Source: Flavobacterium hydrophilum (lineage in GTDB: Bacteria; Bacteroidota; Bacteroidia; Flavobacteriales; Flavobacteriaceae). From it: DNA of 64,000 nt. A program made the translations under genes and the position numbers. Below, piece after piece: positions 32,189 through 43,600 of this stretch; position 1 is the stretch's first letter; each line of letters opens with the position of its first letter. The DNA lies in the NCBI RefSeq assembly GCF_003202405.1, contig NZ_QJHL01000004.1, positions 496,001 to 560,000 of the forward strand, given 5' to 3'. The notes beneath the pieces were generated by a model. It did no database searches. It saw nothing but the letters and a program-made list of their open reading frames with translations, and was not told where the DNA came from.

Positions 32189-33190
32189 TTAATTATCGCC
32201 GTAATTTGGGCATCCAAAACATTTACGGCTCAGATCAAACTGATAGGTTAATGAAAGTTCATAAACACCTCCTGTTCTTCCTATTTTAGTAGTATTGAGG
32301 TCATATGAAAGCCCTAGTCGTAAATGCTCGTATTGTAATCCTGTAAAAAAGTTGACAGAAGTAAGTAATTCATTGTTCATTCCGTTTTTAGCAGGATTTG
32401 TAACGAAAGTTGTCCCAAAAAACATTTTTTCGAATAAGATCGAAGCGCCTAAATCAAATCGGTTATATCGCCCTTGCTGCATGTAGTTTGAAGTAAAAAA
32501 CATTTTAGTTTCATATGGAAAAAATAATACATCAATATAATCAGCTACCAGAAATTCATATCCGCTGGTTAGCGAGAAAAACGTGTTTAAAGGCAGGTTA
32601 CCGTTTGCACTCAGGGCAATATTTGGTCGGTTGAGGTGTTTCATCGAAAGGCCAATCCAAAGATCATCGGTATTGAAAACCATACCGGCAGATACATCAA
32701 AAAAAGTAACCCTGTCATTGGCCAGCAAAGGATCAACCGAAGTTGGATTATTCGGACCGTTTAAGTTAATCTGATCTTCCAGTAATAAATTACCAAAGGC
32801 AAATGATTTTAAGCCAAAACCGGCTTCAATACCCGGTCTGAATGTCCAGGTATCATTTATCCTTACCCTGTAGGCGTAATTGGCATTGACTTGAGTATAA
32901 TTATATTTGGAAGCGTTTTCTCTCTGGTTTAAAATATTTACACCAATACCACTATTAAGCTTATCGCTCCAGGTATTTACAAAGGCATAATCTGTATCGA
33001 CGCTTAAGTCTAATTCAGGCCATTGTTCACGATGGATAATTCCGGCATAGGTAGTTTCCATAAAACCGGTAAAACCTGGGTTTAACGTTTCGGGAACTAA
33101 AAAATATTGTGTAAAAATAGGATCCTGTGCTCTTGTTTTGGTATAAAAACAACATGTTATCAGTATAACAACTAGTAATTTTAATCTCAT
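32189..33190 (-). CDS. PorP/SprF-family type IX secretion outer-membrane protein
   Basis: The 333-residue protein has a signal peptide (to TRAQ) and then the hallmark QDPIFTQYFLVPETLNPGFTGF opening of PorP/SprF proteins. An outer-membrane beta-barrel follows, with many alternating aromatic strands and a C-terminal YQFDLSRKCFGCPNYGDN. SprF-like proteins are needed to secrete and attach their partner SprB-like adhesins; here the partner is the giant gene 17 bp upstream, a typical pairing. Confidence 0.93.
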   Translation of the reverse strand: MRLKLLVVILITCCFYTKTRAQDPIFTQYFLVPETLNPGFTGFMETTYAGIIHREQWPELDLSVDTDYAFVNTWSDKLNSGIGVNILNQRENASKYNYTQVNANYAYRVRINDTWTFRPGIEAGFGLKSFAFGNLLLEDQINLNGPNNPTSVDPLLANDRVTFFDVSAGMVFNTDDLWIGLSMKHLNRPNIALSANGNLPLNTFFSLTSGYEFLVADYIDVLFFPYETKMFFTSNYMQQGRYNRFDLGASILFEKMFFGTTFVTNPAKNGMNNELLTSVNFFTGLQYEHLRLGLSYDLNTTKIGRTGGVYELSLTYQFDLSRKCFGCPNYGDN

Positions 33191-33207
33191 TTTTTAATCT
33201 GTTGCTT

Positions 33208-36200
33208 TTATTTAATTAATGTTAGTGATCCTTTTTCGGTTATGGTATGGTTGTAGAAAGTTTTGGCCGTTATCCTAAAATAGTAATTGCCGTTTTCAGC
33301 ATCCAGATCTTTAATTTTTCCTCTCCAGCCATGAATGTTTACTCCGGTTTCCGTATAAATAATACCTCCCCATGTGTCATAAATATCCAGGGTTACATTG
33401 TTCAGTCCTTTAAATACCGGTGCAAAGGAATCGTTTGTTCCGTCATTATTCGGCGTAAAGGCATTTGGCATAATCAGGGTGTATCCTTTTTCCACAAGAA
33501 TACTTGTTTCATAAGAATACTGGCATCCAAAAGGATAATTCACAACTTGTTTGATTGTATAGGTACCTTCTCTGGTATAAATATGTTCGGGACTTGTTTC
33601 TGTAGAAAAATTACCGTCTCCAAAATCCCATGATGTACTTGTAAAATCACCCGTAGCTAAATTTGTAAATTTAACCGGGTCGTAAATAGCATAAAGGTCA
33701 AACATCTCTTTTCCGTAAGAAGTGGTAGAAAAGTTGGCTACACCCAAAACAGGTTTGTTGACATTGTGTGACACATCCATAGTACAACCAAAACTATCGG
33801 TAACGGTAAAAATGATTAATCCTTTATTATCGGTTTTCATTATTTCACCATTAACACCGGAAACAACTCCGTCTGACCATTTTAAAGTATATGGCGGAAT
33901 CCCCCCTTTAACATGTCCTACGAATGTCTGATCCACAAATCGGGTTTCACAGTTAAAATCAGTTAAAACTTCGATTGTAGGAGTAAGCTGTTCAAATCGG
34001 ATAATTTTAAAGGTATCTGATTTTTTACAACCCCTTGAATCGGTTACCGTAACAGTATAATTGTCGGGAGTAAGCTGGTTTAAGTCTTCAGTTCGTGCAC
34101 CATTAGACCAGGAATAAGTATAAGGGGCCGTACCTCCTGTAACAATAAGATCTATAACGCCGGTATTTGCTTTAACACAATCAAGTGGGTTTGAAACATC
34201 TCCTCTTATTTTTAATTCAAGTGGATCAGTAACGATATATTCGGCCTTTATAAAACATAATTTTGCATCGGTAATTTTTACTTCATAGCGGCCTGGACCA
34301 AGGTTATTTCGTTCAATTCCGGCTGTTGAGCCATCACTCCATTCTAATTTAAGAGGAGCCTGACCACCAACAAGATTGAGTCGGATGTGCGCATCATTTG
34401 CCCCGTGGCAGGAAATGTCTTTAAAATCCGGATTAATTTCAAAAACCGGCGCATTGTTAACCGTTATAGGAAAATCTTTCGGACATCCCAAGGCATCAGT
34501 AATGGTAATTAAATAGTTTCCGGCAGACAAATTAGATTGTTCCATTCCGGTTCCTAAATTGCTCCATTTTATAATATACGGATCGCCGGTTGCAAAAGGA
34601 ACACCACCGGTAATACCATTAATTTTGATTACTCCGTCCCTAATGCTGTAACAAGTTAAGTGAGTAACGGAATAATCTAATTTAATTTCAGGGTTTTGAA
34701 GTATTTCAACTCTCAGTGGAACTGTACAGCCTGAATTATCCGTAACCGTTAAATTATAAGTTCCGGCATACAGGTCTCTTGGATTTTGAAGATTACTTCT
34801 AAAATTGTTTGGACCTGTCCAGTTATAACGATGAGGAAGTCTTCCCCCTGATGAACTTACTTTAATTTCACCAGTATTATATCCGTAGCATAAAACATCA
34901 ACCTGGCTTTCCCATTTTACTTCCAGCAATGGTGGTTCGATAATGGTAAAACTGGTTCCTGTAAGTTCGCCACAATTATTGGCTTCTGTTATTTTTACCT
35001 GATAAACCCCTTTTTCCAAATTGTTTAGGTTTCCGGAATTAACAGGATATGAACTTCCATCTTTTGTCCAGACAAAATTATAAGGAGGTGTCCCGCCTGC
35101 TACAGAGGTATTAATGGTTCCGTTTTTTGATTCAAAACAGGTTATGTCATTTTTGCTTTCTCCTGTAATTCTGAATTCTCCAGGCTCTGGAACATAATAA
35201 GTTCTTATGAAAGGACATTTGGCACCATCATCGATAACTTTCAGGGTATAGGATCCAAATTTTAAATTAGAGATGTTTTTATCCGTGCTTGTAAAATTAT
35301 TAGGGCCAGTCCATGAAAACTTGTACAGATCTCCGGTTGAGAATGGAATACCGCCACTCACACTATTTAACGTAATAGAACCATCCCCATATCCAAAACA
35401 AGTAGCACCTTTAATAGTTTCAACTACATTTATGAGTGGGTTAACAGTAACCGTAACTGTAAAATCAGGTCCAGGACAGGATGAGGATAAGGGTGATACA
35501 GTATAGGTTACCGTTGCAGGACTGGCAGTATTATTTATCAGGGTCTGACTAATACTCGTTCTGGGACTCGATTGTGCACTTGCACCGCTTACAGCACCGG
35601 GAGGAGAAACTACAGGAGTTGACCATACATAAGTAGTTCCCGATGGGACATTATCTGTTGTCCCGTTGCTGGCAGGTACAACTTGAAAAGAATTACCACT
35701 GCATATTTCTGTTGTTTTTGGAGTGATTACTGGTGAAAGCACCATATCGACAGAAAACCTTTGTGGAGGTGTTGTTGTTGTACCACAGCTATTCGTAACA
35801 CTAAAAGTAACTTCGTAGTTGCCAGTTTTAGTATAATTAATTGCTCCCGGATTTAGAGATGTAGAAGTTGCTGGCGTACCTCCCGGAAAACTCCATAAGT
35901 ATGTAATTTCTGAAGCAGGAGAGCAAGTTTCTTCGACTATTCCTACTGGATAAATCGTTGCCGTTTTACAAAAATCTGAAATTGGTTTTAAGGTAATAAC
36001 TGGTTTCTTTTTTACCTGTATTATTTTTTGAATAGATCTTGGAGGATATATTCCACACGAGTTCCAAGCCGCTAGCGTTACATAATAAGTACCCGGTGTG
36101 ACAAAATTGAAAACCGGATTTTTTGATGATGAGTTAGAGCCAGGAGCATAATCCCATTGTCCTCTTTGTGATCCGGGATATGTTTCTTTACCACAGAATC

Positions 36201-37602
36201 CTGGCGTATAAAAATCAACTGACCAGCTGTAATTTTCTGCACCACAACTTAAACTCGTGTCAGTCATATTGGTCATTTGAATATTATTGTTAGCACAAGC
36301 ATTACCAAAAGTAAAGTCAGGGCGTAATATTGGTTCTACACATATTTGTTGTGAAGGAGGAGTGATTCCAACACCACAAGGTGTTGTTGCCTTTAGAGTG
36401 ACGTTATATTTTCCAGGTGTTCTATAGACGTGATAAGGATTAACATCTCTGGATACTGGTGTTCCGTCTCCAAAATCCCAGGTATAAACATTCTGGGGAT
36501 CACATCCATTATTATAACCGGCAATGGTAGTATTGTAGAATTGCACACCTGTATCAACGCATGCTACACGCTGAACATTGAAACTTATTACCGGAACATC
36601 TAAAATAATAATGCGTTCGGCAGTAAGTTCAGTTTGTCCACAACTTGTCTCTATAATCAGGGTTACTTTACTTCCACCCGTGTCACAATTAGCTCTAGCG
36701 TATTTATGAGGAATAGGGAAGTTTTGTGAAGCCTGAGGATTTGCAGCATTATAGTAAACAGAACCTTCTAGTTGTGCCTGAGTATATGTGTCAGTTGGAC
36801 TACCATCTCCATAATTAACACGATACTTAGTGTCAGAAGGGTTAAGTGCCCACGATCCAATTGCAAAAGGTAATGGTTCAACTGGAATACATAAATTAGT
36901 TGTATTTCCCGGAGCGATAAGTGCACCAATCGGGTTATTGGAGTTTTTAACTACATAAGTGACAGAGTTATTACAGTTATTATTTCCTATTGCTGTAATC
37001 ACCATATTATAGGAACCTAATTTTTGATATTCATGACTTGCTGGGAAAGTTACACCTGTCTGCGTGCTGCCATCTCCCCAGTTAACATTATAAGATGTTA
37101 CACAGGAAGCAGAAGCAGAACTGTTTCCTACATTAATAGTGTATTTTGGATTCGAGTTATTATCCCCGCATCTTTCAAAAGGTTTATTAGAACCCGGAGC
37201 ATTACGGTCAGTAAATTTTAAATCGGGTTTTTCTTTTACAGAAACATCTTTCATAATCGAATTTTCCTGACCAGTACCATCTGTAACAGTTAGTTTTACC
37301 TTAAAAATTTTATTTCCGCAGCCAACCGCTGTAAAGCTATGACTTGGATTCATTTCAGTAGAAATTGTTCCGTCTCCAAAATCCCATTTATAAGAAAAAG
37401 GAGCACTGCCGGTTACTATTGGTGTAAACGTTACAGGAGTTCCTGAGCAGGCACCATCATTAGTAAAACTAAAATCTACGCCTGGAGCTATAAAATTGCT
37501 GAAATTTTTATAAGTAAAATTATTTCTATCGTTATGGTTAAAACTATAGGCTGTAGAAATGATTAAAACAAAAAGTAATGTTAAGAAGTAAAGTTTCTTC
37601 AT
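33208..37602 (-). CDS. SprB-like giant adhesin with PKD domains and T9SS type B sorting domain
   Basis: The 1464-residue cell-surface protein starts at ATG 37602, which begins the signal peptide (MKKLYFLTLLFVLIISTAYS). At least four PKD-type domains, recognised by the WDFGDGT motif (for example YKWDFGDGTISTEMNPSHSF and YTWDFGDGTPVSRDVNPYH), come first. A run of SprB-type repeats of about 75-85 residues follows, each with a CYGYGDGSI-like or YNWTGPNNF-like core and a NYTVTVTDSRGC-like end. The last ~90 residues (PNAFTPNNDGTNDSF ... WDGK-like turn ... TLIK) are the gliding-motility C-terminal (type B) sorting domain. Such proteins are exported by type IX secretion and moved on the surface for gliding or adhesion. 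Confidence 0.93.
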   Translation of the reverse strand: MKKLYFLTLLFVLIISTAYSFNHNDRNNFTYKNFSNFIAPGVDFSFTNDGACSGTPVTFTPIVTGSAPFSYKWDFGDGTISTEMNPSHSFTAVGCGNKIFKVKLTVTDGTGQENSIMKDVSVKEKPDLKFTDRNAPGSNKPFERCGDNNSNPKYTINVGNSSASASCVTSYNVNWGDGSTQTGVTFPASHEYQKLGSYNMVITAIGNNNCNNSVTYVVKNSNNPIGALIAPGNTTNLCIPVEPLPFAIGSWALNPSDTKYRVNYGDGSPTDTYTQAQLEGSVYYNAANPQASQNFPIPHKYARANCDTGGSKVTLIIETSCGQTELTAERIIILDVPVISFNVQRVACVDTGVQFYNTTIAGYNNGCDPQNVYTWDFGDGTPVSRDVNPYHVYRTPGKYNVTLKATTPCGVGITPPSQQICVEPILRPDFTFGNACANNNIQMTNMTDTSLSCGAENYSWSVDFYTPGFCGKETYPGSQRGQWDYAPGSNSSSKNPVFNFVTPGTYYVTLAAWNSCGIYPPRSIQKIIQVKKKPVITLKPISDFCKTATIYPVGIVEETCSPASEITYLWSFPGGTPATSTSLNPGAINYTKTGNYEVTFSVTNSCGTTTTPPQRFSVDMVLSPVITPKTTEICSGNSFQVVPASNGTTDNVPSGTTYVWSTPVVSPPGAVSGASAQSSPRTSISQTLINNTASPATVTYTVSPLSSSCPGPDFTVTVTVNPLINVVETIKGATCFGYGDGSITLNSVSGGIPFSTGDLYKFSWTGPNNFTSTDKNISNLKFGSYTLKVIDDGAKCPFIRTYYVPEPGEFRITGESKNDITCFESKNGTINTSVAGGTPPYNFVWTKDGSSYPVNSGNLNNLEKGVYQVKITEANNCGELTGTSFTIIEPPLLEVKWESQVDVLCYGYNTGEIKVSSSGGRLPHRYNWTGPNNFRSNLQNPRDLYAGTYNLTVTDNSGCTVPLRVEILQNPEIKLDYSVTHLTCYSIRDGVIKINGITGGVPFATGDPYIIKWSNLGTGMEQSNLSAGNYLITITDALGCPKDFPITVNNAPVFEINPDFKDISCHGANDAHIRLNLVGGQAPLKLEWSDGSTAGIERNNLGPGRYEVKITDAKLCFIKAEYIVTDPLELKIRGDVSNPLDCVKANTGVIDLIVTGGTAPYTYSWSNGARTEDLNQLTPDNYTVTVTDSRGCKKSDTFKIIRFEQLTPTIEVLTDFNCETRFVDQTFVGHVKGGIPPYTLKWSDGVVSGVNGEIMKTDNKGLIIFTVTDSFGCTMDVSHNVNKPVLGVANFSTTSYGKEMFDLYAIYDPVKFTNLATGDFTSTSWDFGDGNFSTETSPEHIYTREGTYTIKQVVNYPFGCQYSYETSILVEKGYTLIMPNAFTPNNDGTNDSFAPVFKGLNNVTLDIYDTWGGIIYTETGVNIHGWRGKIKDLDAENGNYYFRITAKTFYNHTITEKGSLTLIK

Positions 37603-37846
37603 GTAGTATAATTCGGTTATTTTCGGCGGTAAAAGTATGTGTTTTTTTTTAATCAAAGAAAGATTACGAATAATGATTTTGTTTGATTTGTAAGTTTTAT
37701 AATAAACTAAATAACAGGTAAGATTTTTTTCTTATTAGGATAAATCAACCAATCATTTAAACATAATTATAATTCGTTTTAAATCTTTCACGATAAGTCA
37801 AAAGAATCAAATAATAATCAGAACCATGTAAATAATAATCGGTGTT

Positions 37847-39832
37847 ATGATACTAAAAAACATATTATACATTTGTCAGACAACAACCAAAACAAAAAAA
37901 GTGAATTCCAAATCTCATCAGATAATTTCTTTTTTCTTCTTTCTCATTTGTGCAACATTCTATGCGCAAAATGTTCAAATAGATAGTTTAAAAAGGATTT
38001 TGGGAGGTACCAAAATTGATACGGTAAAAGTTAATCAGTACAATAAAATTGCCGATTTATATAAAGAAATTGATCCGGATCAGACCTTTTTTTATGCTCA
38101 GAGGGCAATTGTTGTTAGTTTAAAAAAAGAATATCATTTTGGACTTGCAACTGCGTATGTAAATAAGGGGAATGCTTCTATCATACTTGGAAATTATCCG
38201 GATGCCCTGAAATTCTTTAAAGATGCACAAACAGAATTTAAAACTGCTTTAGAAAAAGAAACCAATAAAAAGCGAATAAAGAGCGGACTTGCCCGTGCTT
38301 ATGCAAGTTCAGGAGTTGTGTATTCGGAACAAAGTGATTATACTTCGTCACTGAAAAACTATGAAAAAGCATTAAAAATTTATCAGGAGATTAAAGAACA
38401 AACCGGCGTTTCAAAAACGCTGAATAATATTGGAATCCTCTATAAATCGCAGCAAAAATATCCCAAAGCATTACAATATCTTAAAGAGGCTTATAAAATT
38501 CAAACCGCTATAGGAGAACAAAATGCTCCTATGACGCTGACTAATATTGGTGTTATATATTTTGAACTTGGTGAATATCAAAATGCAATTGAGTATTATG
38601 AGAAAGCTAAAGCAGGTTTTTCGAAAAATAATAATAAAAGAGGCTTTGCGTTGCTCAACAATTATTTAGGAGATTATTATAAAGAGCAAAATAATTTTGA
38701 TTTAGCCAATGAAAGTTATCAGGAATCATTGGCCTTGTATGAAGAAATTCAAAATAAATTCGGGGCTTCTCTCGCTTTGTACAATATAGGGTTATTACTT
38801 CAGGAACAGAAAAAATACAATGAGGCAATACATTATGCCACAAAATCATTGGAGTATGCTCATGAAATTGGAGTTTTGGATCAGACTTTCCATTCAGAAG
38901 AATTATTGAGTGAATTGTATCAATCAACAAAGAATCCGGAAGCAGCACTGCTTCATTATAAAAATTTCATTATTGCCCGGGACAGCATCAACAATCAGGA
39001 AATGACCAAAAAGTTTGCTGAGGCGGAAATGAATTATGAATACAAGAAAAAAGAAGCTCTGCTTTCTGAAAAACACAAAAGGGAGATTCAATTCGTTATT
39101 TTCTCTATTTTGGGAGGTTTATTATTAATTGTTTTAGGACTTGTGGTTTATAACCGAATGCAGGTTAAAAGACAATTGACACTAAAAAAAGACCTTGCCG
39201 AATACGAACAGAAAGCCCTGCATTTACAAATGAACCCACATTTTGTATTCAACTGCCTGAGTTCGATTTCGAGTTTTATTGTACAAAACGGAACCGATTC
39301 GGCTTTAAAATATTTGTCAAAATTTTCGAAATTGATGCGTCTGACTCTTGAGTATTCTAAAGGTTCTCTTATTCCGATTGATAAAGAAATCGAAAGCCTT
39401 CGGAATTATCTGGAACTGGAACAGCTTCGTTTTGAGAATAAGTTTGAATTTGAAATTCATTCAAGTGAAAATGTTGAATTCAATGTGGGATTGCCTCCTT
39501 TGCTGATTCAGCCTTTTGTTGAAAATGCGATTCTTCACGGCTTGGTTCCCAAAGAAGGAAAAGGAAAAATAAATGTCGATTTTGATGTGCAAAACGAACA
39601 GCTGATCTGTACCATTACCGATGACGGTATTGGACTATCAGAATCAAAACTTTTAAAAGAAAATTCGGTTACGGCGCATCAGTCAATGGCGTTGGATATT
39701 ACAAAAAAACGCCTTAAGATTATGGAATCTATTACATCCAAATCAGCAAGAATTGAAATTCTGGAATTAAATTCAAACAAACAAGCAGGTACAAAAGCAA
39801 TATTGTATTTGCCTGTTCAATACATATCATAA
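37847..39832 (+). CDS. TPR-containing LytS-type sensor histidine kinase
   Basis: The 661-residue protein has an N-terminal signal region (ending FFFFLICATFYAQN), then about seven TPRs (residues 60-380, for example YALKYLKEAYKI-like units and IEYYEKAKAGF). One membrane helix follows (IFSILGGLLLIVLGLVVY), and the His_kinase domain has the QMNPHFVFNCLSSISSF phospho-acceptor motif. The ATPase part reads LPPLLIQPFVENAILHGL and ITDDGIGLSES. Kinases of this type work with LytTR regulators, and one follows after 10 bp. Confidence 0.93.
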   Translation: MILKNILYICQTTTKTKKVNSKSHQIISFFFFLICATFYAQNVQIDSLKRILGGTKIDTVKVNQYNKIADLYKEIDPDQTFFYAQRAIVVSLKKEYHFGLATAYVNKGNASIILGNYPDALKFFKDAQTEFKTALEKETNKKRIKSGLARAYASSGVVYSEQSDYTSSLKNYEKALKIYQEIKEQTGVSKTLNNIGILYKSQQKYPKALQYLKEAYKIQTAIGEQNAPMTLTNIGVIYFELGEYQNAIEYYEKAKAGFSKNNNKRGFALLNNYLGDYYKEQNNFDLANESYQESLALYEEIQNKFGASLALYNIGLLLQEQKKYNEAIHYATKSLEYAHEIGVLDQTFHSEELLSELYQSTKNPEAALLHYKNFIIARDSINNQEMTKKFAEAEMNYEYKKKEALLSEKHKREIQFVIFSILGGLLLIVLGLVVYNRMQVKRQLTLKKDLAEYEQKALHLQMNPHFVFNCLSSISSFIVQNGTDSALKYLSKFSKLMRLTLEYSKGSLIPIDKEIESLRNYLELEQLRFENKFEFEIHSSENVEFNVGLPPLLIQPFVENAILHGLVPKEGKGKINVDFDVQNEQLICTITDDGIGLSESKLLKENSVTAHQSMALDITKKRLKIMESITSKSARIEILELNSNKQAGTKAILYLPVQYIS

Positions 39833-39842
39833 TACAAAGCCC

Positions 39843-40604
39843 ATGATAACAGCATTACTAATTGATGATGATAAACATTTACGAACCGGTTTAAAAGCGC
39901 TTTTAGAACGTTATACCAATGATATTTTTATTATTGGTGAAGCCGAAAGTGTCAAAACAGGAATAGCTGCTATTGAAAAATTGCGCCCTCAGGTTATTTT
40001 TCTTGATATTCATCTCACTGACGGGACAGGTTTTGATATTTTGGAAAACCTTTCGAAAGTAAACGGAAAACTAAAGGCACATGTTGTTTTTATTACGGCC
40101 CATGAACAATATGCCTTGAAAGCGTTTAAATTCAGTGCTTTGGATTTTATTCTGAAACCCGTAGATCCGGAAGAATTACAGGATACAATAGTAAAAATAA
40201 AAGATGCTGCAGGTAAAAAGAATTCCTTTGAAAACATCGATTTGCTGCTCGAAAACATTCGGAAAAAAGTAGATAATTTCAAGCGAATCGCTTTATCAAC
40301 AAGTGACGGAATTCATTTGTTTGAAGTAGCTGATATTATTCGGTGTGAGGCTAAAGCCAATTATACTGAATTTTTTATAAAAAATCACAAACCGGTTTTA
40401 ATTTCAAAAACATTAAAAGAATATGAAGAAATGCTCGCAGAACATGGTTTTGAGCGTATTCATCAATCGCATTTAATTAACCTTTCTTATTTGAAATCCT
40501 ATATAAAATCAGACGGCGGTTATGTAATTATGGCTGATAACAGCAACATTCCAATTGCCCAAAGCAAAAAGGAAAAATTACAGGAACTGATCAAATCCTT
40601 ATAA
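39843..40604 (+). CDS. LytTR-family response regulator
   Basis: The 253-residue protein has a receiver domain (LLIDDDKHLRTGL acidic pocket; phospho-acceptor Asp in VIFLDIHLTDGTG; Lys in DFILKPVDPEEL). A C-terminal LytTR DNA-binding domain is recognised by IIRCEAKANYTEFFI and FERIHQSHLINLSYLKSY. It follows its LytS-type kinase by 10 bp and precedes a giant LRR surface protein by 46 bp, so it may control that gene. Confidence 0.94.
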   Translation: MITALLIDDDKHLRTGLKALLERYTNDIFIIGEAESVKTGIAAIEKLRPQVIFLDIHLTDGTGFDILENLSKVNGKLKAHVVFITAHEQYALKAFKFSALDFILKPVDPEELQDTIVKIKDAAGKKNSFENIDLLLENIRKKVDNFKRIALSTSDGIHLFEVADIIRCEAKANYTEFFIKNHKPVLISKTLKEYEEMLAEHGFERIHQSHLINLSYLKSYIKSDGGYVIMADNSNIPIAQSKKEKLQELIKSL

Positions 40605-40650
40605 GATATATCTCCAAACTATAAACTAATCCCAAATAAACCTTTTAATT

Positions 40651-43600
40651 ATGCAAAGAAAAATACTTTTATTTGTGCTGTTACTAACCACGATAGTAAA
40701 GGCACAAAATGTTGCTGTCCCCGATGCAAATTTCAAAGCCAAATTGCTGGAAGCTGATGTTACAAATTCCATAGCACTAAATGCTGCCGGAATCTCAATT
40801 AAAATCGACGCCAACAATAATGGTGAAATTGATACAAATGAAGCCTTAACAGTATATCAGCTGAAAGTTTCGAATTCAGGAATTCTTAATTTAACCGGAA
40901 TTAGCAGTTTTACAAATCTTAAAAATTTAGACTGTTCCAATAATATCCTTTTAAACCTTGATGTTACAGCTTTGACCAATCTGACGAACTTAAATTGTTC
41001 AGTCAATTATCTGACTACATTCAATGTTAGTACATTAACCAATCTTGTCAATCTTTTTCTTGATCAAAATCAGCTAACTAGTCTGAATGTTAGTGGTTTA
41101 AATAATCTTAAAATTTTATTTTGCAGCAATAATAAATTAATAAACCTTAATGTCAATGGTTCAACCAGTCTTAAGACTTTATTTTGCAGCAACAATCAAC
41201 TTACAAGCCTTGATCTTAACGGGTTAACCAGTCTTGATATACTGCTCTGTGAAACTAATAAACTCGCCAGTCTTAATGTAAGCGGATTAACAAATCTTAA
41301 ATCATTGCTTTGCAGCTATAATAATTTGGCTAACCTTAACTTAAATAGCTTAACAAATCTTGATAAACTGGAATGCAATTACAACCTGCTTACAAGTCTG
41401 GATGTTAGTACTCTGACTAAACTTACTTATCTTTCCTGTTTTTACAATCAAATTACAAGTTTAGATTTAAGTAATACAACTCTTTTAACCGAATTAAGTT
41501 GCGGCGAAAATCATATTACAACTTTAAATCTGAATGGCCTAAGCAGTCTTAAGACTTTGGCATGTTCATATCTGCCCAATAATTTAGTTATTAATGGATT
41601 TGATTTAACAGCTTTAAAAACTTTTCAATACACGGGAGCTAACTCGGTTTTAACTTTAAACGGTTTTCCTAATATTGAAAACCTCAATTTAAATTTAAGT
41701 CCTGCAAGTATCACATTAAATGTATCAGGGTTTAACAATCTTGCTAATATTTATATGTTTAATAATCAGACTACCAGTTTGACTGTAAACGGTTCAGGAA
41801 CGACTAATATCAAATCTATCAACTGTTCTAATGGTCTATTGACAAGTTTAAATTTAAATGGTTTAAGTAATCTTGCTTCGCTAAACTGCAACAACAATAA
41901 ACTGACAAGCCTAAATTTAACTAATTTAACTAATTTGACTTCCTTAAATTTTGGCATAAACAAAATCACTAATATCAATTTAAGCAGTGTTCCGAATTTG
42001 AAACATTTGGATTGCAATAATAACGTTTTGGGAAGTTTAGATATAAGCGGATTGTCAAATCTGGAATATTTAGATTGCTCGAATCATATTTCGATAAACG
42101 CAATAGGCAACCAAATTACTTCTTTAGCTGTTGGGGGATTAACAAAACTTAAATATTTAGATTGTTCCAATTATGGTTATAATGGGGTATTGGGAGCATT
42201 AGGAAACGTAATTACTTCTTTGGATTTGAATAATTTGACGTTGCTGGAACAATTAAAATGTTCCAAAAACCGCCTTCCTGCTTTAACTGTAAACGGATTG
42301 ACTAATCTTACTACTTTAGATTGCTCTTATAATTTATTGACGAGTTTAGATTTGATTGGCCTGACTCAGATGACAAATTTGAATTATGGTCACAATCAAT
42401 TGTCTAATCTTAATATGATTGGTTTAGTTAATATCAAAGAATTAGATTGTTCCTACAACACTATTAGCACTTTGAATGTTTCGACTATGCCGAATCTAAC
42501 AACATTGAATTGTAGTTATAACACACTTACAACATTAGATTTAAGCGGATTAAACCAGCTTACTAAACTGCATTGTGGTAATAATTTACTAACCAATCTG
42601 GATGTAAATACCTTTACAAATCTGAACGAATTTAGTTGCAACAACAACAAATTGACAACTCTTGATGTTAATAATTTAACCAACTTGGTTTATTTACAAT
42701 GTGGTTCTAATAAGCTTTCGAGTCTTAATTTAAATGGTCTTACTAAACTTCAGAGCCTATATTGCAGTGGTAATGAACTGATAAATCTTGATCTCAGCAC
42801 TTTAATATTATTGAACTCTTTAGGCTGTAGTGTTAATCAGCTTACAGCTCTTGATCTTAGTAGTCTGACAAATCTTTTGGATATCGAATGCAGAAATAAT
42901 CAGTTGACCAATATTGATATTAGTACTTTACCAAATCTAAAATTTATTGATTGCAGATTTAATCAGCTTACGAATCTTAACACAAGTAATTCTCCAAATC
43001 TTCATACTGTATCTTGTAGTAACAATCAAATTGCATCATTGGATTTAAGTGCATCAACCCGTCTTACTGGTTTGTGGTGCGAAAATAATTTACTTACTAC
43101 TTTATTGATGAAAAATGGCAGTAATGAAACAAATCTAATATTTTCAGGCAATCCGGGTCTGGCTTATATTTGTGCAGATGATTCTCAAATCGCAAATGTA
43201 CAATCACAATTGAATTCGTTGGGAATGACAACAACAGTGGCTAATTCTTACTGTAGTTTCACTCCTGGAGGACAACATAATACGGTGGTAGGAACTACAA
43301 TATTTGACGGAAATAACAATGGCTGTAATCTCAACGATCCTTTGCATCCGAACATCAGAATTGATATAAACGATGGAACTACTACAGGTTCTGCTTTTAC
43401 CAATACTGATGGAACTTCTACATTCTATACGCAGGCCGGAAATTACAGTATCTTTCCAAACATAGAAAACGCAGGAGCTTTCAATATCTCACCTGCATCA
43501 GCAACAATTAACTTTACAGATAATAATTACAATACGAATTACCAAAGCTTTTGTTTGTCAGCAAATGGCGTACATCCGGATGTAGAAATAGTAATCAGCC

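Noticed and set aside
40870-43100. DNA-level repeats that might suggest a tandem repeat array or CRISPR
   Set aside because: The periodicity is 63 bp (21 codons), the copies vary at synonymous and variable protein positions, and all are in one open frame, so this is the leucine-rich-repeat coding sequence.
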